Assembly (NCBI RefSeq): GCF_049341845.1
Contig: NZ_JBMPIT010000005.1
Span: 1 to 64,000, forward strand
DNA from: Curtobacterium guangdongense
Lineage (GTDB): Bacteria > Actinomycetota > Actinomycetes > Actinomycetales > Microbacteriaceae
Length of the DNA: 64,000 bases
Direction of reading: 5' to 3'
The number at the start of each line of letters is the position of its first letter. Within the stretch, counting starts at the first letter, position 1. The notes beneath the pieces are model-generated. The model saw nothing but the letters and a program-made list of their open reading frames with translations. It was not told the DNA's origin and did no database searches. Positions 16,898-25,318 of this stretch are shown piece after piece. Position numbers and translations under genes: made by a program.

Positions 16898-18073
16898 ATG
16901 CTCCGCTCGCTCTACTCCGGTATCTCCGGACTCCGCTCCCACCAGGAGATGCTCGACGTCACGGGCAACAACATCGCCAACGTCAACACCGTCGGGTTCA
17001 AGGCATCGTCGACGGTCTTCCAGGACACCCTGTCGCAGATGACCCAGGGTGCCGGCGGACCACAGACCGGCATCGGCGGCACGAACCCCGCCCAGATCGG
17101 CCTCGGCGTCCAGGTCGCCGGTGTCTCCACCAACTTCGCGCAGGGCTCGGCGCAGGCCACGGGCAAGGCGACCGACCTGATGATCTCGGGCGACGGCTTC
17201 TTCGTCACGCGGCTCGGCAACGACACGATCTACAGCCGTGCGGGCGCGTTCGACTTCGACGCGAACGGCCGACTCGTCAGCGCCGACGGCAAGATCGTCC
17301 AGGGCTACTCCGCGACGAACGGCGTGGTGAACGACGGCGGGCAGCTCACCGACATCGTCCTGCCGCTCGACGCCGCTGCACCGGCGACCGCGACCTCCTC
17401 GGCCACCGTCACCGGCAACCTGCCGTCCGACACCGCCGTCGGCGAGACGCTCAACCGCGACGCCACCGTGTTCGACCAGAACGGCAGCAAGCACACGCTC
17501 TCCCTGGCGTACACGCGGACGACGAACGGGTGGAGCGTCACGGCGTCGAACGGGCAGGGGACCTCGGCGACCGGTGCGATCACCTTCGCCGCGGACGGTT
17601 CCGTCGCGTCCGGTGGCACGCTCGCGGTCGGCGGCATCACCGTCGACATGACCCAGCTCTCCGGGTTCGCGGCGCTCAACACCGCATCGATCTCGTCGCA
17701 GAACGGGCACGAGGCCGGGTCGCTGCAGGGCTACTCGATCTCGAAGGACGGCACCGTCGTCGGCACCTTCTCGAACGGGTCCTCGCTCGCGATCGGCCGC
17801 ATCGCGCTCGCGACGTTCGCGAACCCGGCCGGCCTCGAGAAGACCGGTGCGTCCGGCTACCGCGCGACGGCGAACTCGGGTCAGGCCACGGTCGGCGCGC
17901 CCGGCTCCGCCGGTGTGGGGTCGCTGGCGTCGGGGACGCTCGAGATGTCGAACGTCGACCTGTCGCAGGAGTTCACGAACCTCATCGTGGCGCAGCGCGG
18001 GTTCCAGGCGAACGCGCGCATCATCACCACCTCGGACGAGGTCCTGCAGGAGCTGACGAACCTGAAGCGCTGA
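16898..18073 (+). CDS. flgE: FlgE, flagellar hook protein
   Basis: 391 residues. N terminus: MLRSLYSGISGLRSHQEMLD then VTGNNIANVNTVGFKASSTV. Middle: LMISGDGFFVT. C terminus: NVDLSQEFTNLIVAQRGFQA and ARIITTSDEVLQELTNLKR. All are FlgE hallmarks. No separate flgF or flgG is in the window. Good AAAGGAA site 7 nt before ATG. Last gene of the operon, followed by a strong hairpin. Confidence 0.95.
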   Translation: MLRSLYSGISGLRSHQEMLDVTGNNIANVNTVGFKASSTVFQDTLSQMTQGAGGPQTGIGGTNPAQIGLGVQVAGVSTNFAQGSAQATGKATDLMISGDGFFVTRLGNDTIYSRAGAFDFDANGRLVSADGKIVQGYSATNGVVNDGGQLTDIVLPLDAAAPATATSSATVTGNLPSDTAVGETLNRDATVFDQNGSKHTLSLAYTRTTNGWSVTASNGQGTSATGAITFAADGSVASGGTLAVGGITVDMTQLSGFAALNTASISSQNGHEAGSLQGYSISKDGTVVGTFSNGSSLAIGRIALATFANPAGLEKTGASGYRATANSGQATVGAPGSAGVGSLASGTLEMSNVDLSQEFTNLIVAQRGFQANARIITTSDEVLQELTNLKR

Positions 18074-18144
18074 GTCAGGACGGCGGGGCCGGCGCTGGGC
18101 CGTCGGGCCGTCGGCCGTCGGTCCGTCGGCCGCCGCCGTTCGAA

Positions 18145-18198
18145 CAACCGAGAGCAGTCCGCACCACGGTCCGCCGTGGTGCGGACTGCTCCCGGTTG
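18145..18198. terminator. long hairpin between flgE and the acetyltransferase gene
   Basis: Arms 18145-18169 and 18174-18198 pair over 25 positions with one mismatch around the loop TCCG. It lies between two convergent genes, so it can stop transcription from both sides. A run of CCGTCGG heptamers precedes it (about 18100-18135). Confidence 0.9.
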
Positions 18199-18232
18199 TG
18201 CGGTGGGACGCGGATCCATGCCGCGAGATCGG

Positions 18233-19315
18233 TCAGACGTGTTTCTGCCACGCACCGGACCACCAGGCCGGCTCGAACCCGATCGACGTGTTCACCGCGA
18301 GCATGTGGGTGTTCTCCTCGGCGTTGGCCGTGAGGACCGCCGGTGACTCCGGCACCGCTCGCGCCCATTCAGCGAGGGCAGCGCACTTCGCCAGGAGTCC
18401 GAGCCTGTGGCCACGGTGCTCCGGCAGCACCAGGGTGTACTTCGTCAGCGTCGTGGCCGACCGATCGGCGCCGATCGAGAGCTCGCTGACCGCAACGAGT
18501 CGACCAGTGGGTTCGTGCACGATCCCGGCGACGCCGATGAGCCCGCCGATGCGCGCCACGTGTGCGTCCCGGGAGTGGACACGCTCCGCGTCCCACGGAT
18601 CGTCGCGCGCGTCCAGCTCGCCCCGCGGCGCGTCGCTCGACATCCGGTTGAGCACTGCGGAGAGGCCATCGACCCACTGCGGCGGGGTCGGCCCGTACCA
18701 CCAGACCGGGCGGTAGTCGGGTCCGGCGTGAGCCGACGCCTCCGATCGTAACTCTGCGATACGGCGGTCCAGTGTCCCGTCGCGGAGCAGCTGGCTGTAC
18801 CGGACCACCTGCCCGAGCTCGTAGCCAGCAGCGGCGAGCGTCAGCGCGAGAGAATCAGCCGGCACAGCGCCGACGCCGTTCCCGGAGGCAACTGAAGCCC
18901 GAGCGTCGTCGCGGCGGTGCAGACTCGCCACCCGGATCGTCGAGCACCCTTGGGCGACGGCTTCCCGCTCGACCGCCGCGAGGACGTGCCGTTCACGGTC
19001 GGGGTCAGCCGGAGCCGCCCGGACGAAGACACTGACGTCGGCATGGTCTGCCGCGGCCACCGGGACCGCGAGCTGTGCGGCGGCGACGGGCTCTCCGTTC
19101 TCGTGGGCGACGAAGACCGTCCACCGCAGGTGCGCGCGATCGCGGAGTCCCGCGAGGACCGTCTGCGCGTCGTCGGAGAGCGCGGTCGATCCCGTCCGCT
19201 CGGACATCGACTGGCTCGCGATCGCCAGGTAGTCGAGGAAGTCGCGGGCTTCCGGATCCTCCACGGTCTTCGGGAGGTCGACAGGGCGGACGTCGAACGA
19301 TCGTGTTCCGGGCAC
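18233..19315 (-). CDS. Tandem GNAT-type acetyltransferase-like protein
   Basis: 360 residues, about twice a single GNAT domain. The second half has TLTKYTLVLPEHRGHRLGLL, a good GNAT acetyl-CoA loop (R-G-x-x-L-G-type), then NAEENTHMLAVNTSIGFEPA. The first half resembles a degenerate GNAT fold (WTVFVAHENGEPVAAAQLAV). Similar two-domain proteins occur in actinobacteria; substrates are unknown. The GTG at 19315 is the farthest usable start and lacks a clear ribosome site, so the true start may be internal. It marks the end of the first flagellar block. Confidence 0.75.
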   Translation of the reverse strand: MPGTRSFDVRPVDLPKTVEDPEARDFLDYLAIASQSMSERTGSTALSDDAQTVLAGLRDRAHLRWTVFVAHENGEPVAAAQLAVPVAAADHADVSVFVRAAPADPDRERHVLAAVEREAVAQGCSTIRVASLHRRDDARASVASGNGVGAVPADSLALTLAAAGYELGQVVRYSQLLRDGTLDRRIAELRSEASAHAGPDYRPVWWYGPTPPQWVDGLSAVLNRMSSDAPRGELDARDDPWDAERVHSRDAHVARIGGLIGVAGIVHEPTGRLVAVSELSIGADRSATTLTKYTLVLPEHRGHRLGLLAKCAALAEWARAVPESPAVLTANAEENTHMLAVNTSIGFEPAWWSGAWQKHV

Positions 19316-19411
19316 TCCACCAGTGTGCCCATGCCCGGGCCCGTCGTGTCGAGCACGTCGAGCGTCTGCTGCACGGCACCACTCCGGCGTGAGCAGGCCG
19401 AGCGCTGCGTC

Positions 19412-19867
19412 TCAGCCCTGGCCCTGGTCCCAGAGCCGCCAGCCGCCCGAGGTGTGCACCCAGCACCAGTTCCACTGCAGCTCGCCGGGCTCGGCGCCCG
19501 TCATCCAGCGCTGGTCGATCGTCGACGCCACGCACTCCTGGCTGCGACCGCCGACCTCGGCGGACACGTGTTCCGGCGCGCGGAGGTCGCGGAAGGACCG
19601 GAGATCGGGCCAGCCGTCGGAGAGTGCGTCCGGCACTGCACCGCACCACGAGAACGTGTTCGAGGTCGTCAGCAGGCTGGTGAGCGCGCAGTCGTGCCGT
19701 TCCGCCGCCCGCAGGTACGCCCGGGTCACCGTTTCGACGGAGGCATCAGCGGCCGGGGCCTCCTGCTGCGCGACGATGCGGTCGTGGACGTGCTGGATCG
19801 CGAAACCCCCTCCTGCGAGCGCACAAGCACCCACGATCGAGAGCGCGACGACGGTCCGGATGCGCAT
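19412..19867 (-). CDS. Secreted protein of unknown function
   Basis: 151 residues. The N terminus MRIRTVVALSIVGACALAGG is a signal peptide or anchor. The mature part has three or four Cys residues (HDCAL, WCGA, QECV, WCW) and Trp-rich strands, resembling small secreted NTF2-like lipoprotein-like folds, but I recognise no family. A cysteine after the hydrophobic core may be lipidated only if a lipobox is present; GACALAGG is not a convincing one. Confidence 0.6.
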   Translation of the reverse strand: MRIRTVVALSIVGACALAGGGFAIQHVHDRIVAQQEAPAADASVETVTRAYLRAAERHDCALTSLLTTSNTFSWCGAVPDALSDGWPDLRSFRDLRAPEHVSAEVGGRSQECVASTIDQRWMTGAEPGELQWNWCWVHTSGGWRLWDQGQG

Positions 19868-19988
19868 CTCGCCAGCGTGGCCGTGCGGCGTGGACGACGC
19901 AAGGCCCACGACGGGGGGATGCGCCGGCCACCGTGCCCTCCACTGGGGCGCGCGACCCCGACCCGGCTGCGGCATGATGACGACTGCC

Positions 19989-20627
19989 ATGGACACCACG
20001 ACGACTCCTCCGCGCCACCGGGACGAGTCGGTGCTGCCGGCGCCGGGGGCGCACCGCCCGACGCCGTGGCTCACGGTGGCGCGGTGGACCGGACGACTGC
20101 TGCTCGTCGTCACCGTCCTGGCGGTCGTCCTCACCCGGGCGACGCGTGCGGAGTGGACCGCACAGGGCTACGACGCCGACGGGTTCCCGGTGAGCTGGGT
20201 GCCGAACACGACGCTCCTGCTCGTGCTCGTCGTCGGGATCGCCTGGCAGTGGGTCTGTGGACTCGCCGCTTCGCCTGACGCATGCTGGCGGGACGGGGAC
20301 ACACTCGTCGCGCCGACGGTGTTCGGTGACCGGCGGATCCTGGTGTCCGGCGCCCTCGTGCTCCCGTTCCGCCTGCTCGATCAGACGGGTGTCGTCCACG
20401 GCGGGCTCGTGATCGACCGGCGTCTGCGTGTCGTCTCGCTCGTTCCCGCGCTGTGGTCGGGAGGTCGTGGACGTCTCGACCGTCTGACCGGCCGCCGTGC
20501 CGACGGGACGTTCCTCGGTGCGGTGGGCGAGTACGCGCTCGGGTTCGGCTGGCTGCTGTCCGTGGTCGTGGTCGTCCTCGGCCTGATGGCTCTCGTCGAC
20601 CTGCTCACCGGGGCGATGGGGCGCTGA
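19989..20627 (+). CDS. Membrane protein of unknown function
   Basis: About 212 residues. Membrane helices are near residues 36-51 (LLLVVTVLAVVLTRA), 75-92 (TTLLLVLVVGIAWQWVCGL) and the C terminus (LLSVVVVVLGLMALVDLLTG). A soluble middle follows the second helix. No family was recognised. ATGs at 19974 and 19977 are alternative starts; none has a clear ribosome site. Confidence 0.6.
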   Translation: MDTTTTPPRHRDESVLPAPGAHRPTPWLTVARWTGRLLLVVTVLAVVLTRATRAEWTAQGYDADGFPVSWVPNTTLLLVLVVGIAWQWVCGLAASPDACWRDGDTLVAPTVFGDRRILVSGALVLPFRLLDQTGVVHGGLVIDRRLRVVSLVPALWSGGRGRLDRLTGRRADGTFLGAVGEYALGFGWLLSVVVVVLGLMALVDLLTGAMGR

Positions 20628-21012
20628 CCGTCGGTGCCTCAGCAGTCCTGACCAGCCGGGCGCCCGGAGGACCGACCCGACCGGTTCGACTGAGCCGGTC
20701 ACGGTCACAGGACCGGGCGGTGTCGTCCGAGCCCACGCCCGACGACCGAGCACCTCGGGGTACACGAGCGGCCGCTCCGCGCTCCGAGCGGGGAATTCGG
20801 GGGACGTTCTCGGGATGACCCCCAAAAGGGGCACAGGATGATGCAGGATGTTCGCGGACACGTCACCGATTCCCTCGGGACGTGCGTCCGCCCCTGACGA
20901 CTCCCCAACCCGAAGCCCTCGAGGAGCACGACATCCACACCCGAAGCACGTGCACGCCCATGCGCGGCACGACCCCCACGTCCAGTCCGTCCACCATCGA
21001 TCGGCACGAGCG
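20628..21012. other. non-coding stretch before the GH16 gene
   Basis: No convincing gene. It holds a perfect 12-bp palindrome GAGCGGCCGCTC (20766-20777) and a small CCCC-AAAA-GGGG hairpin near 20820-20831. An ATG at 20848 is in frame with the GH16 gene and would add 55 residues rich in His and Arg before its signal peptide. Confidence 0.5.
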
Positions 21013-21915
21013 GTGAAGCGCGGGCGCATCGTCCTCGCGGCGGCCACCGCCTCCGTCCTGCTGATCGGGATCCCGACCGCTGCCTCCGCCCACGTGTGGG
21101 GCTGGGGCGGCCGGTGGCACCACGCACCACCCGTCGTGTCGCCCGAGCCGACCGACGACTCGACGAGCACGCCGAGCGAGGACCCGATGGCCACCCCGAC
21201 GGAGACCCCGACGGCGGAGCCGACCGACGCTCCGACGTCCGACCCCTCCGCGGCCCCTGAGCAGGCCGCGCCGGAACCCGTCGCGAACGACGCATCCGTC
21301 GCACCCGACTCGTCGTTCGTCGAGAACTTCGACACGTCCGCGGTCACCGGCCTCGTCCAGTCCCTGTACCCGCAGTCGTGGCAGCCCTACCCCGACGGCA
21401 CCTCCGGCATCTACGAGCCGAGCAAGACCGTCTCCGTCCACGACGGCGTGATGGACGTCCAGCTCGGCGGTGCGGGCGCTGCCGGCACGTTCGGGTCCAA
21501 GGACGGCGCGTGGGACCACGTCGGCGGCTCCTTCTCCGTCCGCGCCAAGGCCACGGGCGGCGACGGCAACGGCGCGGCGTTCATGCTCTGGCCGAGCTCG
21601 AACGTCTGGTCCGACGGCGAGATCGACTTCCCCGAGGGCAACTTCGAGTCGAGCCCGTCCGCATTCCAGCACTCGATGACCCCCGGTCAGGAGAACGAGC
21701 GCGTCCAGGTCGGCACCGGCGTCTCGTGGCGGGACTGGCACACGTACACGATCGACTGGGTCCCCGGCGAGTCGGTCACGTACAGCGTCGACGGCCAGGT
21801 CCTCCAGACCCTGACCGAGGACGTGCCGACGACCGCGCACCGCTTCATGTTCCAGACCGGCAACTGGGGCGCCGACGGCAACCTCCTCATCGACTGGGTC
21901 TCCACGACCGAGTGA
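21013..21915 (+). CDS. Secreted glycoside hydrolase family 16-like protein
   Basis: 300 residues from GTG at 21013. Signal peptide MKRGRIVLAAATASVLLIGI ending ...TAASA. A Pro/Thr/Ser linker (residues 40-85) follows. The catalytic domain contains SDGEIDFPEGN, matching the GH16 E-x-D-x-x-E motif with nucleophile and acid Glu, and SWRDWHTYTIDWVPGESVTY, typical of laminarinase/licheninase folds. It probably cuts beta-glucans outside the cell; the exact substrate cannot be told. An ATG at 20848 is an alternative start. It ends at a long palindrome (21935-21978). Confidence 0.8.
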   Translation: MKRGRIVLAAATASVLLIGIPTAASAHVWGWGGRWHHAPPVVSPEPTDDSTSTPSEDPMATPTETPTAEPTDAPTSDPSAAPEQAAPEPVANDASVAPDSSFVENFDTSAVTGLVQSLYPQSWQPYPDGTSGIYEPSKTVSVHDGVMDVQLGGAGAAGTFGSKDGAWDHVGGSFSVRAKATGGDGNGAAFMLWPSSNVWSDGEIDFPEGNFESSPSAFQHSMTPGQENERVQVGTGVSWRDWHTYTIDWVPGESVTYSVDGQVLQTLTEDVPTTAHRFMFQTGNWGADGNLLIDWVSTTE

Positions 21916-21934
21916 TGCAGGCCCGGACACGGGC

Positions 21935-21978
21935 CGGACGGGAGGCTCGGTGCCAGCTGGCACCGAGCCTCCCGTCCG
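21935..21978 (+). terminator. long perfect palindrome, terminator-like element copy 1
   Basis: 44-bp perfect palindrome: CGGACGGGAGGCTCGGTGCC on the left, its complement on the right, centre AGCT. It lies 20 nt after the GH16 stop. Three relatives are at 25188, 26772 and 58925. Confidence 0.85.
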
Positions 21979-22032
21979 TCTTCTGGTCGCCGTTGCGGTG
22001 GTGCGGGCTCCGTGGTTCGCTGGACCGGACAG

Positions 22033-22674
22033 ATGGGGGAGTCAGTGATATCGACGATGCCGGACCCGGGGAACCCGTGGCCGCGTGACATGGTCCTGAC
22101 GATCCAGAACGATGCGCACGCGCTGCTCGATCTGCTCTGGATCCGAGAGGCATGGGCGCTCGAGCCGGTCGGTGCGGACCTCCCGCCGCTGCTCGTCGAC
22201 CCGCCCGAGCGGGAGCCCGACGGAGCCCGAGCGGATCGTGCGGGATGGTCGGCGGCGTGGCCCGGGCTGTGGCGCGCATGCCTCGCCCATGCCGGGTCGC
22301 AGCCTGATCCGCGAGCGATCGAACGGTTGCACGACCCGTCGATCCCGCGGGCCGAGCGGGCTGCGCTGCTGCAACAGGTGTCCGGGCCGTCATGGCAGGA
22401 CGAGTTCGGCGATGTTGCGTTCACTCGTCGATACCGCCAGTGGACATCGGCGCGTTCCGACGAACTCATGGCGCCAGCAGCACTGCAGCGGTCGCCGGAA
22501 CGTGACTGTCTCGAGGTCCTCGTCCCCGCGTGGCGAGCGGGGCTGACGACGATCGTCGAGATCCCGTGCCGTGGGACGTCCACACGACGGGTGGGACCGC
22601 ACAGTCTCCTGGTGACTGCCGAGACGAGGAGCGATCCCGACGGCTACGCGGCGGCGCTCAGTTCGTTCGCGTGA
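22033..22674 (+). CDS. Uncharacterised actinobacterial protein
   Basis: 213 residues from ATG 22033; ATG 22057 is equally possible and would remove eight residues. No domain recognised. It is acidic, with many Trp (WIREAW, WSAAWPGLWRACL) and no signal peptide or membrane helix. The stop is also the start of the first copy of a 144-bp repeat. Function unknown. Confidence 0.6.
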   Translation: MGESVISTMPDPGNPWPRDMVLTIQNDAHALLDLLWIREAWALEPVGADLPPLLVDPPEREPDGARADRAGWSAAWPGLWRACLAHAGSQPDPRAIERLHDPSIPRAERAALLQQVSGPSWQDEFGDVAFTRRYRQWTSARSDELMAPAALQRSPERDCLEVLVPAWRAGLTTIVEIPCRGTSTRRVGPHSLLVTAETRSDPDGYAAALSSFA

Positions 22675-22985
22675 TCACTGGCCGCGGGCCGCTCGGGCCG
22701 GTCCGACGCTGGTGGCGTCGATCGAGTGCGCAGACGAGGTGACGGGAGCGCTGGGGAGGTCGGCAGAGTTGCGCACTCGTCTATGCCGGCGGGACGGATC
22801 GTCATCTCCGCGTGATGATCACCGGCCGCGGGCCGCTCGGGCCGACCCGATGCTGGTGGAAGCGATCGAGTGCGCAGACGTGGTGACGCGTGCGTTGGGT
22901 AGGCCAGTAGATCTGCGCACTCGTTCGTGCTGGCGGACGGAGTGTCACGTCCGCCCGAGTGATCACTGGCCGCGGACCGCTCGCG
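22672..22985. repeat. 144-bp repeat, two copies plus a third at the next gene's end
   Basis: The segment GCCGCGG(G/A)CCGCTCG occurs at 22681, 22825 and 22969, exactly 144 bp apart, with CGAGTGCGCAGACG repeated in the first two units. Within each unit CGAGTGCGCAG pairs with (C/T)TGCGCACTCG, giving a stem with a long loop. The first copy begins at the stop of the upstream gene and the third covers the last codons of the Nudix-GrpB gene. It looks like a duplicated gene end and terminator between convergent genes. Confidence 0.75.
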
Positions 22986-23925
22986 CTCGCGCCTTGATCG
23001 CGGTGATGACCTCGGTCTTGGCGTCGGCGTAGTCGTTCATGTCGTCCCACTGCCGTTCGAGCAGCGCGCGCTTCGTCTCCGAGTAGAGCGCCCGGTCGTC
23101 CGCGTCGGCGCGCAGGTGATCCCGCAGGAGCCGGTACTGGTCGACGGCGGGCGCATCGTGCTCGAAGACGTGCACGTGCGCATCTCGCGCGGGCGTCCGG
23201 ACGAGCCGGTGTCCGGGCTCACGGACGCGGAGCTCGTAGCCGGCAGCAAGGAGCTGGTCGAGGTAGTCCTCCTCGGCGGTGATGTCCTCGACCGTCACGA
23301 GGACGTCGATGATCGGCTTCGCCGCGAGGCCGGGCACCGCCGTGGACCCGATGTGCTCGATCCCCGTCTCCGGCCCGGGCAGGACCTGACGGATGCGCCG
23401 CTCGTGCTCGCGGTAGCGCTCGGCCCACGCGGGGTCTGCGTCGTGGAGGGAGACCTCGATCGCCTCCGGTCCGCCGATGATGTCGACGGTCGTGACGTCC
23501 GGTCGGCGTGGAGCTCGCCGGGCGAGGAGGTCGAGCACGCCCTCGGGGTAGACCTGGTCGTCCGTGTCGATGGGCACCCACCGCACGGGGCTGCCCTCGT
23601 CGAGGACGACGAGTTCGGCGTCGAGGGGGACGGAGTCGAGAGCGGGGGAGGTGACCCCGAACACGTGGACGAACTCGTGTCCCGGGTGCCCCTCGAACGT
23701 GAAGATGTTCTCCAGCACGCCGAGCGGCTCGACCATTGCCAGTTCGACGTCGAGCTCTTCCCGGAACTCCCGGCGGAGTGCCTCCTCCGCGGTCTCTCCG
23801 AACTCGATCCCGCCGCCGACCGGCCGGTGGAACCGGAGGTCTCGGACGCGGTCGTGGTTCTCGGACAGCAGCACGTGACCGTCCCGGACCGGCAGTCCGA
23901 CGGCGATGTTCCGGATGGACGACAT
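22963..23925 (-). CDS. Nudix hydrolase - GrpB (UPF0157) fusion
   Basis: 320 residues. Residues 1-140 form a Nudix domain; the Nudix box GGGIEFGETAEEALRREFRE (G-x5-E-x7-REUxEE) is complete. Residues 150-315 form a GrpB/UPF0157 domain with HIGSTAVPGLAAKPIIDVLV, the nucleotidyltransferase-like core. Nudix enzymes cleave nucleoside diphosphate derivatives; GrpB proteins are predicted nucleotidyltransferases of unknown target. The fusion suggests linked nucleotide reactions. The C terminus lies in a repeat unit. Confidence 0.9.
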   Translation of the reverse strand: MSSIRNIAVGLPVRDGHVLLSENHDRVRDLRFHRPVGGGIEFGETAEEALRREFREELDVELAMVEPLGVLENIFTFEGHPGHEFVHVFGVTSPALDSVPLDAELVVLDEGSPVRWVPIDTDDQVYPEGVLDLLARRAPRRPDVTTVDIIGGPEAIEVSLHDADPAWAERYREHERRIRQVLPGPETGIEHIGSTAVPGLAAKPIIDVLVTVEDITAEEDYLDQLLAAGYELRVREPGHRLVRTPARDAHVHVFEHDAPAVDQYRLLRDHLRADADDRALYSETKRALLERQWDDMNDYADAKTEVITAIKARARAVRGQ

Positions 23926-23958
23926 CGTCCCACCCTGTCAGCGCATCCGCGGTCTCGC

Positions 23959-23970
23959 TAGGGTCGTGCC
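23959..23970 (+). promoter_or_regulatory. leaderless promoter -10 box before the hydrolase gene
   Basis: TAGGGT (23959-23964) is followed by exactly 6 nt and then ATG. No ribosome-binding site is present, so the mRNA probably begins at the start codon. The same layout occurs at 24664, 25307, 30213 and 45567. Confidence 0.6.
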
Positions 23971-24666
23971 ATGGCGGAGACCGGCGCGTTCGTGTTCCTG
24001 CACGCTTCGAACCGCACGATCGACGGGGCGTGGCCGGTGGCCTCTGGATTGCCAGACGCGCGGTTCGCGAGGATGCCGGGCTACGACTCCGAGTCGGCCG
24101 AGCCCGTGCCGTTCGACCAGGACGCGTGGGAGTCACGGCTCCTCCGGGCGTGCCCCGACGGTGCCGCGGTCGTCGCGCACTCGTTCGGCGGCCCTGTCGC
24201 GATGCGTGCGGCAGCCCGGCGGGCGGATCTGGTGCAGGCGCTCGTACTGTTCGAGCCGGCGGCGTACACACTCGCGCGCGGGACGACCGCGGTGGAGGAC
24301 CACATCCGACGGATGCAGCCCGTGCTCGACCGCGCCGGGGCGCTCGACGCTGCGACCTTCGCGGTGGCCTTCGGCGACGCGATGTCGGGCCGGCCCGGCG
24401 CGTCGGCGCCGACGACCGCCGCAGAGCTGCTCGCGGCCGAGCGGCAGCGCATGCTGCCCGGTCCGTGGACACTCGACACCCCGGACCGCACGGGCGTCCC
24501 GACGCTCGTCGTCACCGGCGGCTGGAACGACGAGTACGAGACGATCGCCGCATGCATCGACGGGGCGGCGCACGTGGTCCTCGCCGGCCACGGACACCGC
24601 CCGCAGGACCACCAGGACGCGACGCGGGTCGTGCTCGACTTCGTGCGAGCCGCGTCGCCTCGGTAG
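23971..24666 (+). CDS. Alpha/beta hydrolase
   Basis: 231 residues. The nucleophile elbow is AHSFGGP (G-x-S-x-G-like, with Ala in place of the first Gly), about residues 70-76. PTLVVTGGWNDEYETI precedes the acid Asp, and LAGHGHRPQDHQD carries the His. An N-terminal FLHASN oxyanion motif is present. Substrate cannot be told. It is next to a TPR protein gene and 45 nt from the divergent Nudix-GrpB gene. Confidence 0.85.
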   Translation: MAETGAFVFLHASNRTIDGAWPVASGLPDARFARMPGYDSESAEPVPFDQDAWESRLLRACPDGAAVVAHSFGGPVAMRAAARRADLVQALVLFEPAAYTLARGTTAVEDHIRRMQPVLDRAGALDAATFAVAFGDAMSGRPGASAPTTAAELLAAERQRMLPGPWTLDTPDRTGVPTLVVTGGWNDEYETIAACIDGAAHVVLAGHGHRPQDHQDATRVVLDFVRAASPR

Positions 24667-24669
24667 CCT
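24664..24669 (+). promoter_or_regulatory. leaderless promoter -10 box before the TPR gene
   Basis: TAGCCT overlaps the hydrolase stop and is followed by 6 nt and ATG. This gives the TPR gene its own start of transcription. Confidence 0.5.
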
Positions 24670-24675
24670 GGCGGG

Positions 24676-25185
24676 ATGCCGATCGTTCCCGATGCCGTGC
24701 CCGCCGACGTCGAGTGGGAGAGCCTGGTCGACGCGCTCTGGGCCGACGAAGCCGTCGATCCCGAGTCCCGCGTGGCCCTGATGCGCGAACTGGCCGACTC
24801 CGCACCGCACCCCGCGCTCGGCGCGTTCGAGCTCGGCGGCGCCTACGACTCCTCCGGCCACGAGGACGAGGCAGCGGAGCAGTACGCCGCTGCGGCCGAC
24901 GCGGGCCTGGCGACGGTCGATCCGCTCCGTGCGGCGCAGATGGCCGTCCAGTACGCGTCGACGCTCCGCAACCTCGGCCGGCTCGACGAGGCCATCGCGA
25001 TGCTGCGGGACGCTCCCGAGCACGAGTCCACCGGCTCGGCGCCGAGGGTGTTCCTCGCGCTCGCGCTGCACAGCGCAGGCCGCCACGACGAGGCCCTCCG
25101 CGTCGCGATCGAGACCGTCGAGCCGACGCTGCCGCGCTACAACCGTTCCGTCCGCGCATACGCGGCTGCCCTGACAGACCACTAG
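24676..25185 (+). CDS. Tetratricopeptide repeat protein
   Basis: 169 residues with three TPR-like helix pairs: ALGAFELGGAYDSSGHEDEA, ASTLRNLGRLDEAIAMLRDA, VFLALALHSAGRHDEALRVA. No signal peptide. TPR domains bind partner proteins; similar small proteins are common in actinobacteria and Firmicutes with no fixed role. It is followed by the second long palindrome at 25188-25235. Confidence 0.85.
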   Translation: MPIVPDAVPADVEWESLVDALWADEAVDPESRVALMRELADSAPHPALGAFELGGAYDSSGHEDEAAEQYAAAADAGLATVDPLRAAQMAVQYASTLRNLGRLDEAIAMLRDAPEHESTGSAPRVFLALALHSAGRHDEALRVAIETVEPTLPRYNRSVRAYAAALTDH

Positions 25186-25187
25186 TC

Positions 25188-25235
25188 GACGGACGGGAGG
25201 CTCGGTGCCAGGCCGCACCGAGCCTCCCGTCCGTC
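25188..25235 (+). terminator. long palindrome, terminator-like element copy 2
   Basis: 21-bp perfect stem, 25188-25208 with 25215-25235, loop CAGGCC. It starts 2 nt after the TPR stop and uses the same GGACGGGAGGC core. Confidence 0.85.
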
Positions 25236-25306
25236 ATCGTGACCGCTTCAGGGCCGGGGGGCGCCCTGTGCTGGTGGGGTCCAGACCCACGACGAGCCTC
25301 TCGTCG

Positions 25307-25312
25307 TATGGT
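25307..25312 (+). promoter_or_regulatory. leaderless promoter -10 box before the reductase gene
   Basis: TATGGT, 6 nt, then GTG (25319). No ribosome-binding site is visible. Confidence 0.5.
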
Positions 25313-25318
25313 TGCTGC

